64,000 nt of DNA from a bacterium HR25 (GTDB taxonomy: Bacteria > Chloroflexota > Dehalococcoidia > SM23-28-2 > HRbin24), in contig BEIB01000001.1 of the NCBI GenBank assembly GCA_002898615.1, forward strand, positions 10,879-74,878, in the 5' to 3' direction. Positions 1 to 7,774 of the stretch are shown piece after piece. The stretch's first letter is position 1; each line of letters starts with the position of its first letter. The position numbers and the translations under genes are program-made. Under the pieces are notes generated by a model. The model did not search any database and was not told the DNA's origin. It saw only the letters and a list, made by a program, of their open reading frames with translations.

Positions 1-177
1 ACCGGCCTGGGCGGCGGCATCAACGCCGCCCCCAGCCCCACGGGCAGCGCCATCAACAATGCCTTCATCTTCGTCCGTGGTAGCATGTTCGATGATGTGT
101 GGTACCGGCGCTGGAACGGTTCGGGCTGGGAGAGCTGGACGTCCCTGGGTGGCAACCTGACGGCGGGGCCCAGCTAG
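1..177 (+). CDS. C-terminal end of a DUF346-type beta-propeller surface protein (5' truncated by window)
   Basis: Only the last 58 codons are in the window; frame 1 is open from base 1 to TAG at 175-177. The visible part ends with one propeller blade of the form VWYRRWNGSGWESW followed by SLGG. This is the same blade consensus (WYR.WDG..W..W..LGG) that closes the large protein at 13519-16680, so the two are probably paralogues or share a propeller module. Such DUF346/PLL-like blades form sugar-binding or adhesive propellers in known proteins; the function here is unknown. A strong hairpin follows 15 bases after the stop. Confidence 0.75.
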   Translation, partial: TGLGGGINAAPSPTGSAINNAFIFVRGSMFDDVWYRRWNGSGWESWTSLGGNLTAGPS

Positions 178-191
178 GACATCGGCGAGAG

Positions 192-218
192 GGGGCGGCG
201 CCGGGCAGGCGCCGCCCC
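192..218 (+). terminator. GC-rich terminator hairpin
   Basis: Perfect 11-bp inverted repeat GGGGCGGCGCC / GGCGCCGCCCC with loop GGGCA, 15 bases after the stop of the propeller gene. It has no T-tract, so intrinsic termination is plausible but not certain. It also lies just upstream of the metallophosphoesterase start. Confidence 0.55.
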
Positions 219-235
219 GCGGCATGGGGGTGGCG

Positions 236-1735
236 ATGATGAGACCTCAGCGCTGGGTGATGCTGCTGGCCGTCTGGGCGCTCCTCCTCGGCATGGGGCT
301 GGGGCTGGGGATGGCCCTGGGGCAACGGATGGGAGGCCCGACGCCGACGTCTCCCGTCTCCCCCGCTCATCAAGGGGCGCCCGCTGCTTCCGGCGTCAAG
401 GTGGCCTTTATCGGCGACCAGGGACTGGGCGAAGGGGCCAGGGCGGTGCTGCGCCTCATCAGGGACGAGGGCGCCCATCTGGTTCTCCACCTGGGCGACT
501 TCGATTACCGGGACGACCCGGAGGCCTGGGACCGCCAGATCAATGAGGCCCTGGGGCCGGACTTCCCCTACCTGGGTGTCGTCGGCAATCACGATGTGGC
601 CGCCTGGCCGGGCTACCAGCGGAAGCTGCAGGAGCGGCTGGCCCGCACCCCAGAGGTGGCCTGCCGGGGGGATATAGGCGTCAAGGCGGTCTGCACCTAC
701 CGGGGCGTCTTCTTCGTCCTTTCGGGTGTCGGCACCATGGGCTCCGGCCACGAGGCCTACATACGGGAGCAACTGGCGGCCACGGACGCCACCTGGCGCA
801 TCTGCGCCTGGCACAAGAACATGCACCTGATGCAGGTGGGCGGCAAGGAGGACGAGACGGGCTGGGGCGTCTACGAGGAGTGCCGCAGGGGAGGGGCCAT
901 CATAGCCACCGCCCATGAGCACTCCTACGGCCGGACGCATCTGATGTCCAGCTTCCAGCCGCCCACCATCGCCTCCACGGAGAACGTGCTGCGGCTGGAG
1001 CCGGGGAAGACCTTCGTCTTCCATTCCGGGCTAGGGGGCGAGAGCATCCGGGAGCAGGAGCGGAGCGACCCCTGGTGGGCGTCCATCTATACCAGGACGC
1101 AGGGGGCGGACTACGGCGCCCTCTTCTGCACCTTCCAGGCCAACGGCCAGCTGGAGCAGGCCTCCTGCTACTTCAAGGATATACGCGGCCGCGAGGTGGA
1201 CCGCTTCCAGGTGGTCAGCGCGGTGGCGGCGCCCGTCCCGGCGGGACGATCAGCCCTGCCGGCGCCGGCCCGGGCGGCCACGCCCGTCCGCCCGCAGTCG
1301 CCTTCCCCCTCGCCGGAGGGCTTCCGCCCCGGGGCTGCCAGCGGCCCGGTGCGGCTCCTGGGCACGGTGGTGGCCCTGGACGGCGGACGATTCCGCCTGC
1401 GGACGGGCGAGGGAGAGCACTGGGACGTCTCCCTGGGCGTGCGCGCTGGCGATTTCGTGGAGATCGAGGGCCTGCTAGGCCAGGACTCCCTCTCCATCCT
1501 GGGGCTGGAGCTGGAGGACGAGCCCGAAATGGAGATGGAGACGGAGGGCCAGATGGTGGAGCTGGAGGGCCGAGTGACCTCGCTGACGGAGGACGGCCTC
1601 CTCACCGTGGAGACCCTGGGCCGGCGGGTCTTCCAGGCGCGGCTGGGCCTCCAGGTGGGAGACCACGTACAGGTGGACGGCTCCGCCGAGGGCGGCAGGC
1701 TGCTGGCCGTGGAGATAGAGGGAGGCGGGCGCTAG
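236..1735 (+). CDS. Secreted or membrane-anchored metallophosphoesterase with two C-terminal DUF5666-like domains
   Basis: 499 residues. An N-terminal hydrophobic segment (about residues 8-30) suggests export or a membrane anchor. The calcineurin-like phosphoesterase fold occupies about residues 55-290: GDQG, LGDFDY, GNHD, WHKN and AHEHSYGR supply the expected Asp/Asn/His metal ligands, so it probably hydrolyses a phosphoester outside the cell with two metal ions. A Pro/Ala-rich linker (about 310-360) leads to two similar beta domains (about 370-425 and 440-499) with the pattern G.V..LDGG.F.......GD.V.I.G, resembling DUF5666. The start at 236 is preferred over ATG 224 because GGGGGTG sits five bases upstream. 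It converges on the membrane gene at 1743. Substrate unknown. Confidence 0.8.
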   Translation: MMRPQRWVMLLAVWALLLGMGLGLGMALGQRMGGPTPTSPVSPAHQGAPAASGVKVAFIGDQGLGEGARAVLRLIRDEGAHLVLHLGDFDYRDDPEAWDRQINEALGPDFPYLGVVGNHDVAAWPGYQRKLQERLARTPEVACRGDIGVKAVCTYRGVFFVLSGVGTMGSGHEAYIREQLAATDATWRICAWHKNMHLMQVGGKEDETGWGVYEECRRGGAIIATAHEHSYGRTHLMSSFQPPTIASTENVLRLEPGKTFVFHSGLGGESIREQERSDPWWASIYTRTQGADYGALFCTFQANGQLEQASCYFKDIRGREVDRFQVVSAVAAPVPAGRSALPAPARAATPVRPQSPSPSPEGFRPGAASGPVRLLGTVVALDGGRFRLRTGEGEHWDVSLGVRAGDFVEIEGLLGQDSLSILGLELEDEPEMEMETEGQMVELEGRVTSLTEDGLLTVETLGRRVFQARLGLQVGDHVQVDGSAEGGRLLAVEIEGGGR

Positions 1736-1742
1736 GCCGCCT

Positions 1743-3542
1743 TCAGGGGAGGGCCACCGCCGTCGGGGGGAGGGAGGTGGCCCAGAGGACCACTAGGCCG
1801 TTGTCGTAGATGCGGGGGCTGGTGGAGAGCCCGTCCAGGGGCTGCAGCACGTAGACCGCCCCCTGCGGGCCGAACCAGAGGTGGTAGTAGGCCCGGGGCC
1901 AGGGGTCCACCCAGAAGATGGCGGGCCGCGCCCGTTCCCCCTCGGCCAGGAAGGCGGCCACCATCCGGCCGTAGGCGCCGCGCACGGAGTCCTCCGTGTT
2001 GGAGGTGGGCCCCTGGTCCAGCATGGGGCCGGTGTCCAGGTAGATGAAGGGGGCGAAGTAGCGGCCCACGAAGGCGGCGCCACCGCTGTAGAGGGATACA
2101 CCGCTGCCGCCGTCGTCCAGGCTGCGGGCCAGGAAGCGGCCGGCCGCCACCTGCTCCTCGTAGTAGCTGTCGCTGGAGACGAGATTGCTGTGGGCCAGGA
2201 AGGTGGGCACCACGGCCAGCAGGAGCAGCGCCGAGACCAGCAGCGGGCCGGCGTTGGCCAGGTGGCGACGCAGGCAGACCATGAGGAGCGGCGCCGCCAG
2301 GAGGGGAGCGTAGAGGAGAAAACGGTGGAACTGCTGCCCGCCGGGGCTGACCACCGTAGCCATGGCCACGGCGGCGGCCGTCCCCAGCACCGCCAGGGCC
2401 AGCGCCCTCACCGGCACCGGCAACGCCCTTCCCCTGAGGACGACGAGGAGGGCACACAGGACGCCCACGACGGGGAGTAGGAGCGCCCATCCCCAGCGGG
2501 TCAGGGTGGCCCAGAGGGGGAACCCGTCCAGGTTGTTGGCGCCCACGGCGCGACCGTAGGAGAGGAAGGCTCCTACCTCACCGCTCAGGGTGGCCCGCAC
2601 CATCTCTCTGGCCTGCCGGACCGATTCGTCGAACAGGGGGACAGCCCAGTAGAGCTGCCAGGCCACCACCAGCAGGGCGGCCAGCCAGGCCACCGGCACC
2701 CTCTGGGCCAGGGGGGTGCGGGGGAGCCTCTGCCCCACTCGCCAGGCCAGCAGGAGGAAGGCCAGCAGGACGGAAGTGACGAAGTGGGTCACCACCGTGG
2801 CCAGGATGATCAGCACCAGGGCCAGGAAAGCGCCCACGCGCACCTCTCGCCTCTCCATGTAGCGAAGGGACAGGAGGACGAAGGTCACCAGTAGGAGCAG
2901 GGCCATGAACATGGGGTGGAAGTGGAAGCGTAGCGACCAGGGCCCCCCTACGATGGCCAGAATCACGGCCAGAGCGGCGTCCCGCGGGCTGGGCAGGAGG
3001 CGAAGGGCCAGGGCGAGCAGGGCCAGCGTCAGCGCCACCTGCTCCAGCAACACCAGGGGGAGCCGCAGCGCTGCCAGATCGACGCCGGCCAGGAGGGAGG
3101 CTGCTGCCCCCAGCAGGGAGAGCCCGGGCCACTCCCAGTAGTGCTGTACGTAGGGCTGGACGTGGCCAGAGGCGACGATGACCTGTGCCCCCTGCATCTT
3201 CCCCCAGTCCTCGAAGGCCCCATAGGGCCAGTGCAGCGTCCAGAAGCCGAAATAGACGGCGGCGAAGCAGGCTACCAGGGCCGTCGCTGACCACAGGGAT
3301 TCCGCCAGCCAGAGGAGGAGCAACAGGGTAGCCATCCAGACCGTCATGAGGGCGGCGAAACCCCAGAGGTCGGGCACCGCCTGCAGGGACTGGACGGGCG
3401 CATACTCCAGGCGGCGCTCCACCGGGAAGGCGATGAGGCCGCCGCCAGCGGCGGCCAGGAGGAGGACTCCCCTGGCGATGGCCCCTTCCAGTGCGGGGCC
3501 GTGGGCGAGCTCTCGACGGGCGGTGGCGGTGCCAGCGGTCAT
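1743..3542 (-). CDS. Large multi-spanning membrane protein, GT-C glycosyltransferase-like
   Basis: 599 residues with about 12-14 hydrophobic segments. A periplasmic/extracellular loop after the first segments carries acidic and aromatic residues (AFEDWGKMQ, HYWEWPG), and a soluble C-terminal tail of about 120 residues follows. This layout fits integral-membrane GT-C glycosyltransferases or related uncharacterised membrane proteins of glycan loci, which transfer sugars from lipid-linked donors; no diagnostic family motif is certain. The start ATG at 3542 overlaps the stop of the preceding GT4 gene in an ATGA, so translation is probably coupled. A longer open frame upstream of 3542 is the shadow of the GT4 gene. 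Last gene of the glycan locus. Confidence 0.7.
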   Translation of the reverse strand: MTAGTATARRELAHGPALEGAIARGVLLLAAAGGGLIAFPVERRLEYAPVQSLQAVPDLWGFAALMTVWMATLLLLLWLAESLWSATALVACFAAVYFGFWTLHWPYGAFEDWGKMQGAQVIVASGHVQPYVQHYWEWPGLSLLGAAASLLAGVDLAALRLPLVLLEQVALTLALLALALRLLPSPRDAALAVILAIVGGPWSLRFHFHPMFMALLLLVTFVLLSLRYMERREVRVGAFLALVLIILATVVTHFVTSVLLAFLLLAWRVGQRLPRTPLAQRVPVAWLAALLVVAWQLYWAVPLFDESVRQAREMVRATLSGEVGAFLSYGRAVGANNLDGFPLWATLTRWGWALLLPVVGVLCALLVVLRGRALPVPVRALALAVLGTAAAVAMATVVSPGGQQFHRFLLYAPLLAAPLLMVCLRRHLANAGPLLVSALLLLAVVPTFLAHSNLVSSDSYYEEQVAAGRFLARSLDDGGSGVSLYSGGAAFVGRYFAPFIYLDTGPMLDQGPTSNTEDSVRGAYGRMVAAFLAEGERARPAIFWVDPWPRAYYHLWFGPQGAVYVLQPLDGLSTSPRIYDNGLVVLWATSLPPTAVALP

Positions 3543-4642
3543 CGCTTCGCCACCGTGGCGTAGAGCTGCTCCAGAACGGCGGCCGCCTGCAGCCAGTTGT
3601 GCCGCTCCTCCACGTACTCTCGCGCCCGCAGCGCCAGCCGGCGCCAGCGCTCGGAGTCGGCCAGGAGGGAGCGCACCGCATCGGCGATGGCGCTGGCATC
3701 GCCTGGCTCGACCAGGAGGCCGGTGACGCCGTCCTGCAAGACCTCGGCCAGGCCGCCGCTGCGACTGGCCACCACCGGCGTCCCCACAGCCATGGATTCC
3801 AGGGCGGCGATGGAGGTGGCCTCTTCGTCCCCTAGCCAGGGTATTGAAGGCACCAGGGCCACCGCCGCCTCTCGCAGCCTCTCCACCACGGCGCGACGAG
3901 GCAGGGCGCCCACGAAGGAGACCCGGCCGTCCAGGCCCAGCTCGCGGGAGAGCCGCTCCAGGGCGGGCCGGAGGGGGCCATCGCCGGTGACGGTGAGGGC
4001 CAGCGCCGTCTCTCGCAGGAGGGACAAGGCGCGGATGGCGTGCTCCACGCCGTAGCGGGCGTAGAGCCTGCGGGGACAGACCATCTCCCAGCGTCGCTCG
4101 GCCAGGGAGGGGCGGGGGCGGGGGTAGTCCGGGAGCCAGAGGCAGTTGGGGAGCTCCAGCACCGTCCGCCGACGGTGGGCCTGCCTGGCCCAGCGGGCGC
4201 GACCGCGGTCCACGGCCACCACGGCGCTGGCCCGGCGGAGGACGCGCCGCTCTACGTGCCGGTAGAACCACAGGGGGATGCCTCTCGCCCCGGCAGCCGC
4301 CATCTCGGCGGCGAAATAGGCATGGACGGTGAAGACCAGGGGGACATGGGACGGCAGCACCAGGGACGCCAGGTAGGCCAGACGGAAGGTGTGGGCGTGG
4401 ACTACCTGGCTCCGCATCCCCTCGCGTCGCACCCGGGCCAGCCAGCGCAGTCGGTGGGGGGCGCTGTCGGGGAGACGGAGGAGACGCAGAGGGCCGTCCA
4501 TCGTCTCCTCGTCGCCGTCCCAGCGGCGGGCCAGGACGGTGACCTGGTGCCCGCGGGCGGCCAGGGCCAGCGCCGAGTCCCGAACGTGGGCGGCCACGCC
4601 CCCCGGCTCCGGGGGGAACGGCCCCAGCAAGAGGAGGCGCAT
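3539..4642 (-). CDS. Glycosyltransferase family 4
   Basis: 367 residues, the normal length for GT4 retaining transferases of GT-B fold. The N-terminal acceptor domain has the glycine-rich GPFPPEPGGVA loop. The C-terminal nucleotide-sugar domain has VTGDGP, ATSIAALESMAVGTPVVAS (the E-x7-E region) and the GG....DG.TG stretch. It probably adds a sugar to a lipid-linked glycan at the cytoplasmic face. Its ATG shares one base with the TGA of the FkbM gene (TGATG) and its stop overlaps the start of the GT-C-like gene, so it sits inside a translationally coupled chain. Donor and acceptor sugars cannot be told from sequence. Confidence 0.88.
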   Translation of the reverse strand: MRLLLLGPFPPEPGGVAAHVRDSALALAARGHQVTVLARRWDGDEETMDGPLRLLRLPDSAPHRLRWLARVRREGMRSQVVHAHTFRLAYLASLVLPSHVPLVFTVHAYFAAEMAAAGARGIPLWFYRHVERRVLRRASAVVAVDRGRARWARQAHRRRTVLELPNCLWLPDYPRPRPSLAERRWEMVCPRRLYARYGVEHAIRALSLLRETALALTVTGDGPLRPALERLSRELGLDGRVSFVGALPRRAVVERLREAAVALVPSIPWLGDEEATSIAALESMAVGTPVVASRSGGLAEVLQDGVTGLLVEPGDASAIADAVRSLLADSERWRRLALRAREYVEERHNWLQAAAVLEQLYATVAKR

Positions 4643-5553
4643 CAGCGTCCCTCCCGCTGGCAGAACAGGTTACGGAAGCGCTCACGGCGGGCCGCCCGCA
4701 CGAACCAGCCCGGCCGGGCGGGGTCCACGGGCCGCATCCCCTCCTCCACGGCGTAGATGTGGCAGAAGCCCAGCTCCACCAGGGCGGCGAAGAACCGCTC
4801 CGGCGACACGCCGGCATCCCGCTGGCAGAGAGGGTCGAACTCTATCAGCAGGCAGAGGGAGGGGTTGCGCTCCGCCAGCCCTCGCATTCCGCGGAGAGCC
4901 GCCGTCTCGGCGCCCTGGACGTCCAGCTTCACCACGTCCACCGGTGGCCAGCCCAGGGCGTCGAAGAAGGTGTCGAGGGAGACGGTGTGGACAGTGAGCT
5001 GGAGCCCCAGGTGGACGGGGGCGAAGAGATTGCCGAGGCCTTCCTCAGGGTCCGGGAAGAAGGAGGCGATGCCACACCCCTCGGCCACCGCCAGTTGACA
5101 GACCTGGGCCTGGTCCAGGCCGCTCAGGGCCAGGCTCCGGCGGACCAGATGGTAGTAGAGGGGGTCGGGCTCGAAGGCGTAGACCTTCCCCTCCCGGCCG
5201 ACCGCCTTCGCCGCCAGCAGGGTGTAGTAGCCCAGGTGGGCGCCGGCGTCCACGAAGGTCATGCCCGGCCGCAGTCGCTCCAGCAGGAGGCGAGTCACGG
5301 CGGGCTCGTAGAGGCCGCCCAGGTAGTGATGGGCGCCCTGATAGCCGGCGGGGATGACCAGCCGGGCGCCGAACTGCAGCTCCACAACCACCTCTCGCTC
5401 CACGCCGGGCAGGAAGCGACGGGCGATGCCGTCCAGCCACTTCCCCAGGTCGTGACGCCCCAGGGGGAGCCGCCAGACGGGCAGGGCGAGGGAGCGCAAC
5501 GCCCTGACGGTGAGGCCGTAGGCGCGCCAGGCCCGCATGTAGGACTGGGTCAT
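4642..5553 (-). CDS. FkbM-family SAM-dependent methyltransferase
   Basis: 303 residues. SAM-binding motif I is DAGAHLGYYT (about residues 100-110), with the acidic ribose-binding stretch AFEPDP after it and the family signature KLDVQGAE (about residues 207-214). FkbM enzymes O-methylate sugars or polyketides; within this locus a sugar hydroxyl of the surface glycan is the likely target. ATG 5553 is chosen because GGAGGTGAGACG lies directly upstream; the frame remains open further upstream but without a better start. It overlaps the preceding GT2 gene by four bases (ATGA). Confidence 0.85.
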   Translation of the reverse strand: MTQSYMRAWRAYGLTVRALRSLALPVWRLPLGRHDLGKWLDGIARRFLPGVEREVVVELQFGARLVIPAGYQGAHHYLGGLYEPAVTRLLLERLRPGMTFVDAGAHLGYYTLLAAKAVGREGKVYAFEPDPLYYHLVRRSLALSGLDQAQVCQLAVAEGCGIASFFPDPEEGLGNLFAPVHLGLQLTVHTVSLDTFFDALGWPPVDVVKLDVQGAETAALRGMRGLAERNPSLCLLIEFDPLCQRDAGVSPERFFAALVELGFCHIYAVEEGMRPVDPARPGWFVRAARRERFRNLFCQREGR

Positions 5554-6494
5554 CGTCTCACCTCCGGTGGGCTGACGGGCCGCAAGGCTTCCAGGCTTCC
5601 TGCCAGGAACCCGGCGAGGGTGGCAGCGGTGCACAGGGCCAGGGCCGCCGCCTGGGCCAGGCGGGCGGGACGCCACGGCGGGCGGAGGCGTGAGGGGAGC
5701 GCCCGCAGCAGGAGGTGGCGCAGGTACTGGCGCTCCGAGGTGAGGGACGCCTCCCCGGCCAGCCGGGCCAGACGGGCCTTGCACCGCCCCTCGGCGAAGG
5801 CGCGGCGCAGCAGGTAGCGGAGGGTGGCCCGCCTCCTGGGCACCCTGTGGACGACGCTGGCCAGGGGCAGGTAGAGGACTTTCCCATGGGGGAGGGCCCG
5901 GCGGAGGCGCAGGCACAGCTCGGCCTCCTCGCCAGCGTAGACGCCGTCCCCCACTCTTCCCATCGCCACGTGGAAGCCTCCCACCGCCTGGAAGACGCTG
6001 CGGCGGAAGCACATGTTGTGGCCGTGAGGGTTGCGGACGGGCGCCTCCCGTTGGGGTAGCCAGGTGTAGCTGCCGCCCACCGTCCATTCCAGCTCCGGTG
6101 GGAGCCAGGGCGGGCGTCGCCCTTCCCACGCCAGCAGGGCGCGCCCCCCGGTGGCCAGCACCGACGGGTCGGCGAAGGGGGCGGTGAGCCGCTCCAGCCA
6201 GTCGGGGGAGGCGACGGCATCGTCGTCCAGGAAGGCGATCAGGTCGCCCCGGGCGAGGGCGATACCGGCGTTGCGGGCCGCCGAGAGGCCGCGGCCGCAG
6301 GTGCTCAGGACCAGGCGCGTCCGGCCGTCACCCTCCTGGCAGAGACGTTGGTGGAGCTCTCGGTTGTTGTCCACGACGACGATGACCTCTTCCGGGGCGC
6401 GGCTCTGTCGCCACAGGGAGGCGACGGCCCGACGGATATCGGCCAGCCGTTCCTCCGTGTAGCAACAGACGATGACGGAGACGGAGAGGTTCAC
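5550..6494 (-). CDS. Glycosyltransferase family 2
   Basis: 314 residues. Begins SVSVIVCCYTEERL, the usual GT2 first strand, followed by VVVDNN, SAARNAGIALARGDLIAFLDDD (DXD metal/nucleotide site) and GGSYTW/HNMCFRRSVF acceptor-side motifs. A weak C-terminal hydrophobic stretch (about residues 275-300) could be a membrane anchor. The start is GTG at 6494, inside GTGA shared with the stop of the upstream GT2 gene; no ATG exists near the N-terminal motif. It acts presumably on the same surface glycan as its neighbours. Confidence 0.87.
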   Translation of the reverse strand: MNLSVSVIVCCYTEERLADIRRAVASLWRQSRAPEEVIVVVDNNRELHQRLCQEGDGRTRLVLSTCGRGLSAARNAGIALARGDLIAFLDDDAVASPDWLERLTAPFADPSVLATGGRALLAWEGRRPPWLPPELEWTVGGSYTWLPQREAPVRNPHGHNMCFRRSVFQAVGGFHVAMGRVGDGVYAGEEAELCLRLRRALPHGKVLYLPLASVVHRVPRRRATLRYLLRRAFAEGRCKARLARLAGEASLTSERQYLRHLLLRALPSRLRPPWRPARLAQAAALALCTAATLAGFLAGSLEALRPVSPPEVRR

Positions 6495-7774
6495 AGCCCT
6501 TCCCCTCCCGGGGGCCGGTAGCTGGCCACCGCCACCGGCTGCCCCTGGCCGCTCCAGGCAGCGACGGACGTCTCCTGGGCCGGCCTCAGCTCGGCACGGA
6601 AGGCGGTCAGGTAGATGGCGGAGAAGAAGAGCTGCAGGGAGAGGACAGCCAGGAGCAGGGACAGGAAGAGGTGTTCCGGCCCGGCGAGCCCCGGCAGGCC
6701 CGGGGGCTGGAGCCCGGGCACCAGGGCGCCCAGGGCCACGCCGGAGGCCAGGGCCAGGAGGCCGGCCAGGGCCAACCCCCGGGAGACGCGGGCGCGCAGG
6801 CAGGCCCTGGTGACCCAGTCCGGCCGGGTGAAGCGGTGGACGGCGCCGTAAAGGTTCAGCGAGAGGCCGAAGACGCTGGCCTGGAGGCCGGCCAGGCACA
6901 GCGCCGTGAGCAGGACGAGCCCCGTCCCGGCCGGGGCCAGGACGCCGCCCAGATGGAGGGAGAGCAGGGAGGCCCCCAGACCCAGGAGGGCCGTCCCGGG
7001 CAGCATGAACAGGACGGTGGGGTTGTAAAGGACCAGCATCCGCAGGACGGTCTGGAGGATGTAGAAGCCGTCCCGCAGGCCGTTGAGCTTGGCCTGGCCA
7101 ATGCGGGGGCCGTAATGGACCGGCACCTCCAGGGTGCGGAGGGCCATGCGAGTCCCCTTGATGATGATCTCCGCTTCCAGACCGAAGCCGTTGGCCTGGA
7201 GCTGCATGGCGTTGAGAAGGGAGCGGCGACAGCCGTAGAGGCCGGTGAGGGGATCACACAGGCGAGAGCCGTAGAGGAGGCGGAGGAGGGCGCGAAAGAG
7301 GGCGTTGCCCAGGCGGTTGAAGAGAGGGATATGCTCCCTGCCGCGTGCCCGCGTGGCCAGTACCAGCTCGCCCTCTCGCAGCGCCCTGACCAGATGGGGG
7401 ATCGCCTCCGGCGGGTAGGTGGCGTCGGCGTCTATGACGATGACGTTATCGCCTCTGGCCACCTCCAGGCCGCTGCGGACGGCGGCGCCCTTGCCGCGAT
7501 TCACGGGATGGCGGACGGTGTGGCAGGGGAAGCGGCCGGCCGCGGTCGCTGTGCCGTCGGTGGAGCCGTCGTCCACCACGATGACCTCGCAAGAGGAGAG
7601 GTCGATGACCTGGAAGAGCCTCTCCAACACCAGGGGCAGGCCCGCCTCCTCGTTGTAGGCGGGGACGATGATGGAGGTGAGCGGCGCCGCCTGGCCCGGC
7701 AGGCCGGAGCTCCCCAGGGCGAAAGTCGAATGTCCATTGTCGCCGGTCTGGCCGATGACGCTCGTTGGCCTCAT
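6491..7774 (-). CDS. DPM1-like family 2 glycosyltransferase with C-terminal membrane domain
   Basis: 427 residues. N-terminal GT2 domain (about 35-260) with SIIVPAYNEEAGLP, VVDDGSTDGT, NRGKGAAVRSG and DADATYP, the dolichol/polyprenyl-phosphate sugar synthase pattern. Four hydrophobic segments follow (about 265-400). Known relatives load a sugar onto polyprenyl phosphate so that GT-C enzymes can use it outside, which fits the GT-C-like gene downstream. ATG 7774 has GGGGAGGACC upstream and overlaps the DUF4012 stop (ATGA). Confidence 0.87.
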   Translation of the reverse strand: MRPTSVIGQTGDNGHSTFALGSSGLPGQAAPLTSIIVPAYNEEAGLPLVLERLFQVIDLSSCEVIVVDDGSTDGTATAAGRFPCHTVRHPVNRGKGAAVRSGLEVARGDNVIVIDADATYPPEAIPHLVRALREGELVLATRARGREHIPLFNRLGNALFRALLRLLYGSRLCDPLTGLYGCRRSLLNAMQLQANGFGLEAEIIIKGTRMALRTLEVPVHYGPRIGQAKLNGLRDGFYILQTVLRMLVLYNPTVLFMLPGTALLGLGASLLSLHLGGVLAPAGTGLVLLTALCLAGLQASVFGLSLNLYGAVHRFTRPDWVTRACLRARVSRGLALAGLLALASGVALGALVPGLQPPGLPGLAGPEHLFLSLLLAVLSLQLFFSAIYLTAFRAELRPAQETSVAAWSGQGQPVAVASYRPPGGEGL

